Below the pieces are notes generated by a model that was given only the letters and a program-made list of their open reading frames with translations, was not told where the DNA came from and did not search any database. From assembly GCA_000149265.1 (NCBI GenBank), contig CH003313.1:717160-781159 (forward strand): a DNA stretch of 64,000 nucleotides, given 5' to 3'. The position numbers and the translations under genes are program-made. Position 1 is the stretch's first letter. Every line of letters starts with the position of its first letter. This document shows positions 60,839 to 64,000 of this stretch, in pieces. Source of the stretch: Ciona savignyi (taxonomy: Eukaryota > Chordata > Ascidiacea > Phlebobranchia > Cionidae).

Positions 60839-61034
60839 ACATTTTCTGGTGTATAGTCCTATTGAACCTGTGGCGGTACTCGTTGTATATGCTTACTGGT
60901 TACTGCAATAATGCCACACTAAAACTTCTAATTCAACTTTTCTTAATGTTGCAAACAGTTCTGTCAGCTTTCAAACATTGGTATTTTGGTGATTTTTTTG
61001 CAGATTTATATGAGGATTTTCGTAAAAATCGATT

Positions 61035-61793
61035 ATGAAAGTTATTGTAGCAGGCTTACCGAAAACTGGAACTAAAACAATGCAGAGTGCTCTAACAGAA
61101 CTTGGATACAACGTGTATGATTACATTGAAAATTTCGAGTTCTTATATGACGAATGGAAAGAGATATGTACAAATGGCGGCACAACTGAAATGTTCAGGA
61201 AAATGTACGAAAATGTTGATGCTGTTACAGACGTTCCCGGATGTATTTTCTGGGATGAAATATTAAAAGCTTTTCCAGACGCCAAAGTTATTCTTACAAT
61301 GAGAGACACCGAGGATATATGGTTCAAGAGTTTTAAGAAACAAATAACTCAAAATACTACCTTTAAGAACAAATTACAAATTAGTTTGTCAGTTTTAGGA
61401 TTTAAACATTTTTTATTTGGTCAAAGAATAGTTCAAGCTGGATTTGGTTATAAACTTGGTTTTCGAAATGATATGAATGAAATGCTATTCAAAATGCATT
61501 ATCGTCGCCATAACACACATGTAATACAGAATACCCCAAAAGCTCAGCTGTTGGTTTTCAATCTAAAAGATGGATGGGGGCCACTGTGTGAATTCCTAGA
61601 ACTACCTGAACCTGATACCACATTTCCACACAGAAATAAAAACGCAGAAATTACTGAGGAACTAATGAATACACATCCTGTTTTCCTGAGAATGCGGCGT
61701 GAATCTAAATTTGCCTGGACCATACTAGGAATGGCCATTGGTGTTGCAGTTTATACTTACACCTGCAATTGCAGTTTTTTTGGGAAGAGTTAG
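61035..61793 (+). CDS. Sulfotransferase-fold (Sulfotransfer_4-like) protein with C-terminal membrane segment
   Basis: Single-exon 252-aa protein. The N-terminal AGLPKTGTKTM is the PAPS-binding (5'-phosphosulphate) P-loop of this family; TDVPGCIFWDEILKAFPDAK and VILTMRDTEDIWFKSF match the family's second and third conserved blocks, the latter being the 3'-phosphate-binding region. PKAQLLVFNLKDGWGPLCEF with LELP and FPHRNK follow. Residues about 230-247 (TILGMAIGVAVYTYTC) form a likely membrane anchor. The natural substrate of these proteins is generally unknown, and I do not assign one. An acceptor (tttttttgcag) lies 31 bases before the ATG; AATAAA at 61,880-61,885. It starts 170 bases after the 6-kb transposon. 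Confidence 0.85.
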   Translation: MKVIVAGLPKTGTKTMQSALTELGYNVYDYIENFEFLYDEWKEICTNGGTTEMFRKMYENVDAVTDVPGCIFWDEILKAFPDAKVILTMRDTEDIWFKSFKKQITQNTTFKNKLQISLSVLGFKHFLFGQRIVQAGFGYKLGFRNDMNEMLFKMHYRRHNTHVIQNTPKAQLLVFNLKDGWGPLCEFLELPEPDTTFPHRNKNAEITEELMNTHPVFLRMRRESKFAWTILGMAIGVAVYTYTCNCSFFGKS

Positions 61794-61879
61794 TTCGATT
61801 TGGCCTTAGTGTGTTTTTGGTATATGTTTACCCAATATTAGTAATAATGAAGGCAAAATAACTGCCAACAGTTTATAAA

Positions 61880-61885
61880 AATAAA
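61880..61885 (+). terminator. Polyadenylation signal of the sulfotransferase-like gene
   Basis: AATAAA 87 bases after the stop codon, followed by AT-rich sequence with no gene until 62,708. Confidence 0.6.
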
Positions 61886-62707
61886 GAAAAAATCAAGTAG
61901 TTTTATGTGTATTTAAAGACCCTGCAGCTGCACTTTGCAGGCTTTTTAAAAAAAATACCGTAAGATTTATCGTGAATAATAAAGGGTATATTTTATTATT
62001 TTTTATATTTGTGCATTTCCCTACTAAAATTGTTTGAACACACACTTCCAACATTTGTTTTGGCTTATCCCATTTCTTTATTTTGTTTTTTTTTATTTTA
62101 GTTAAAAGTTAATGAAGGGTTCTAGTGTTTCGAAACCTAACCACAAGGTGTACAGAATATCGTTAAGTTCATGTTTTTTACTTGTATACATTTATTTTTA
62201 CTTGTATACATTTTGCTCTTTCTGATGCTTAGTTGTTTTTTATATTTCACTATGACTCTACTATCCTGGTTAAGGAAGAAATAGAATAAATATACATCAT
62301 GTTTTATTTCAGCATGCAAGTTATAATATGATAAAGTTTCAATTTAATTACCTATATCAATGCACTGTATTTATTATTTGTTTACCTTTTTTTAACTGTT
62401 CAATTTTCTGTTTAAATAATTGTTGAAGTTAAAATTAGTAAGAAATTTTATATCACATCCTAAAGTTTTAAGTAACTGGCCAGGCTTACCTTGCCATTTG
62501 GACACAAGATTAAATATTCATTTTTTCTAATCACTTATATTTGTTAACCTCTTATTTTTCATTTTTTGACAAATGAACAAATTTTCGGATGATAAACAAA
62601 ACAAGTAAATTTTTTTGTGACAAACAATTTTATATTGTCATCTTGTTGTTTTACAATACATTTATACAGGAATAGTCGGACAGACAAACTGAAGTCCTGA
62701 TATTATT

Positions 62708-63953
62708 ATGACAGAAACTGAATCTGCAGTGATAGACTTGAACACGGAAGGTTTTACTGGGTATTTAATTTCTTCTGTATTACTAAGCAATCCAAATTTT
62801 AAATACTGTGTGGTACAATATATCTCATATTACTGTGGTATAATCTCCCATTCGAATACTGCATGGTATAATATATCTGCATTATGGTTGTACGAAGCAC
62901 CAGCTGGTAGGTCATAGGACCAAAATCAGCCACTAGTTAAGTCTATGTTTGTGCCCGTGATCAAGACTCTTAACAGAGGTTTAGGATTCGACACATTAAA
63001 TTTGTTGATTTGTTGTATTAAACAAAAATTAAACAACCTTTTCCATGATCTACAACACACTTATCCCAACAATAACAAATGAGTAAAACTTGCTTTTATT
63101 TTAGACACATGGTTGAAAGAAGTAAATTAGTTCAATCGGTGTGTTATCTTCGTGAATTAAAACATTTCTCATTCCCAGCTCATTAAAAAAGATGAACAGT
63201 CCAGCAGCTCGTGAGTGGATCAGCCAGCGAAGGAACAGTATCCGACCGTGGGCAGATTTCATCAACACAAATAAATTCCGTAAACCCGCTAGCATCACCC
63301 AGTGGACGAAGCGCAGCACCAAAAATATCGAGCACTTTCCAACCAACTATCTTTTCGTGTTCACTGGACTAATAGTTTATTGCATGTAAGTTAACATTCA
63401 CCTTTTTTCGATATTATAAAAATCTATAATTGACATGCATACAGCGCAAAAACAAACTTTATACTTTCCGGAACAACTAACATGCTTACAACGGACGTAA
63501 TCATGTTATTTGCAACTTAGTGCACTGAATCAACCATGTTGGTACTGAGTTAGTTACATGCTGAAATGCAGTGAAAAAAGTAAACACATTTCAGAACTTT
63601 TTTGAATGTTTTATCTTTTATTATTTTCATTGACTGTTTATTGCAAATAGATGGTTACCAGTATTTTTTAACCAGGAATGTGATATCTATAAAGCAAATA
63701 GCGATTAACAATCAGTGTTTTACTTAAAGGCAAATTAACATTTTTTGTTATAAAACATGTTTTTATGATTTAAATTTCTTTTTGCACACACTGAATTTAC
63801 TAATAAAATTCTATTATAAGATACTTGTACAAATCAACTACCACAATTATTCCAGAATAACTTCACCTTTGCTCCTGATTGCTTTGCTTGTCTTTCTGGC
63901 CGCTTGTTATGTCATACACATGAAGAATGAGAAGGCTAACATTAAAATTATGG
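62708..63953 (+). CDS. RABAC1: Prenylated Rab acceptor protein 1 (3' partial)
   Basis: Golgi/late-endosome membrane protein that binds prenylated Rab GTPases. Three exons are in the window: 62708-62760, 63179-63385, 63856-63953, all in phase. The gene continues past the right edge (donor gtgaat at 63,954). Blocks shared with RABAC1: AAREWISQRRNSIRPWADF, NIEHFPTNYLFVFTGLIVYC, and the first hydrophobic pair region ITSPLLLIALLVFLAACYVI. The first exon must use the gtattt donor at 62,761; the earlier gttttac site would put a stop at the start of exon 2. An acceptor (tttatacag) lies at 62,669, 38 bases before the ATG. Confidence 0.92.
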
Positions 63954-64000
63954 GTGAATAATTAGTGGATTTATTTTCTCTATGTTATCATTAGCATTAG

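Larger units (their letters stand above)
54801..60864. mobile_element. 6.06-kb DNA transposon with inverted satellite-array ends
   Basis: A 9-bp direct repeat AACCTGTGG flanks it (54,792-54,800 and 60,865-60,873). Inside, both ends carry caccaaaaaatgacgcatgc / caccagaaaatgtcgcatgc as inverted sequences, leading into arrays of one 22-bp unit in opposite orientation (about 22 copies left, about 30 right). The outermost 12-13 bases are only weakly inverted. Direct repeats of 8-9 bp fit hAT, P or Mutator-like superfamilies; I cannot choose. The interior holds decayed plus-strand exons (55,619; 56,759; 57,838; 58,713; 58,933) and younger SINE insertions. Confidence 0.75.

Noticed and set aside
60101..60842. 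244-aa open frame across the right array
   Set aside because: Same cause as the left array; it is the inverted arm of a transposon end.

Overview
The window is animal nuclear DNA: AT-rich, GT-AG introns, widely spaced multi-exon genes and many interspersed repeats. The protein set (inter-alpha-trypsin inhibitor heavy chain, WFIKKN-like, CSTPP1, MANBAL, PRKRIP1, TXNL1, PSAT1, RABAC1/PRA1) is chordate-like. Compact genes, tRNA-derived SINEs and splice acceptors just upstream of many start codons (as expected for spliced-leader trans-splicing) suggest a tunicate, most likely an ascidian such as Ciona. This is an inference; no alignment was run.

Layout. 1-12,452 (+): ITIH-like gene, 19 exons whose phases all join (partial at the left edge). 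13,083-16,722 (-): TXNL1, 7 exons, 290 aa. 17,158-17,580 (+): intronless ribosomal protein uL14/RPL23, divergent from TXNL1. 17,836-18,801 (+): two intronless ORFs, MANBAL-like then PRKRIP1-like, with three bases between stop and start and in the same frame, an apparent dicistronic unit. 19,566-24,326 (+): CSTPP1 (C11orf49) homologue, 7 exons. 25,707-31,474 (-): secreted WAP-Kazal-Kunitz-Kunitz-NTR protein of the WFIKKN type, without the Ig domain. 31.5-39.5 kb: long gene-poor stretch. 39,545-44,693 (-): phosphoserine aminotransferase, 10 exons, 412 aa, with a TATA box. 46,960-53,459 (-): 340-aa multi-pass membrane protein, 6 exons, family not recognised. 61,035-61,793 (+): intronless Sulfotransfer_4-type protein. 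62,708 to beyond the right edge (+): PRA1/RABAC1.

Mobile DNA dominates the right half. The last intron of the membrane-protein gene holds a PIF/Harbinger-type element (47,899-50,987; TAA target duplication, 25-bp perfect inverted ends, broken MADF/BESS-like gene), itself hit by a TTAA-flanked piggyBac-type element (48,141-49,229) with a 26-bp perfect palindrome. A 6.06-kb element (54,801-60,864) is bounded by a 9-bp direct repeat and carries two head-to-head arrays of a 22-bp repeat as its ends; inside are decayed exons including a PHD finger with two nonsense codons. About fifteen copies of one tRNA-derived SINE family, four of a second tRNA-like family, three of a third short repeat and three MITE-like copies are scattered throughout.

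The genes do not form one pathway. The functional links visible are physical: a shared TXNL1/RPL23 promoter interval, the MANBAL/PRKRIP1 dicistron, and a recurring acceptor-before-ATG layout consistent with trans-splicing.
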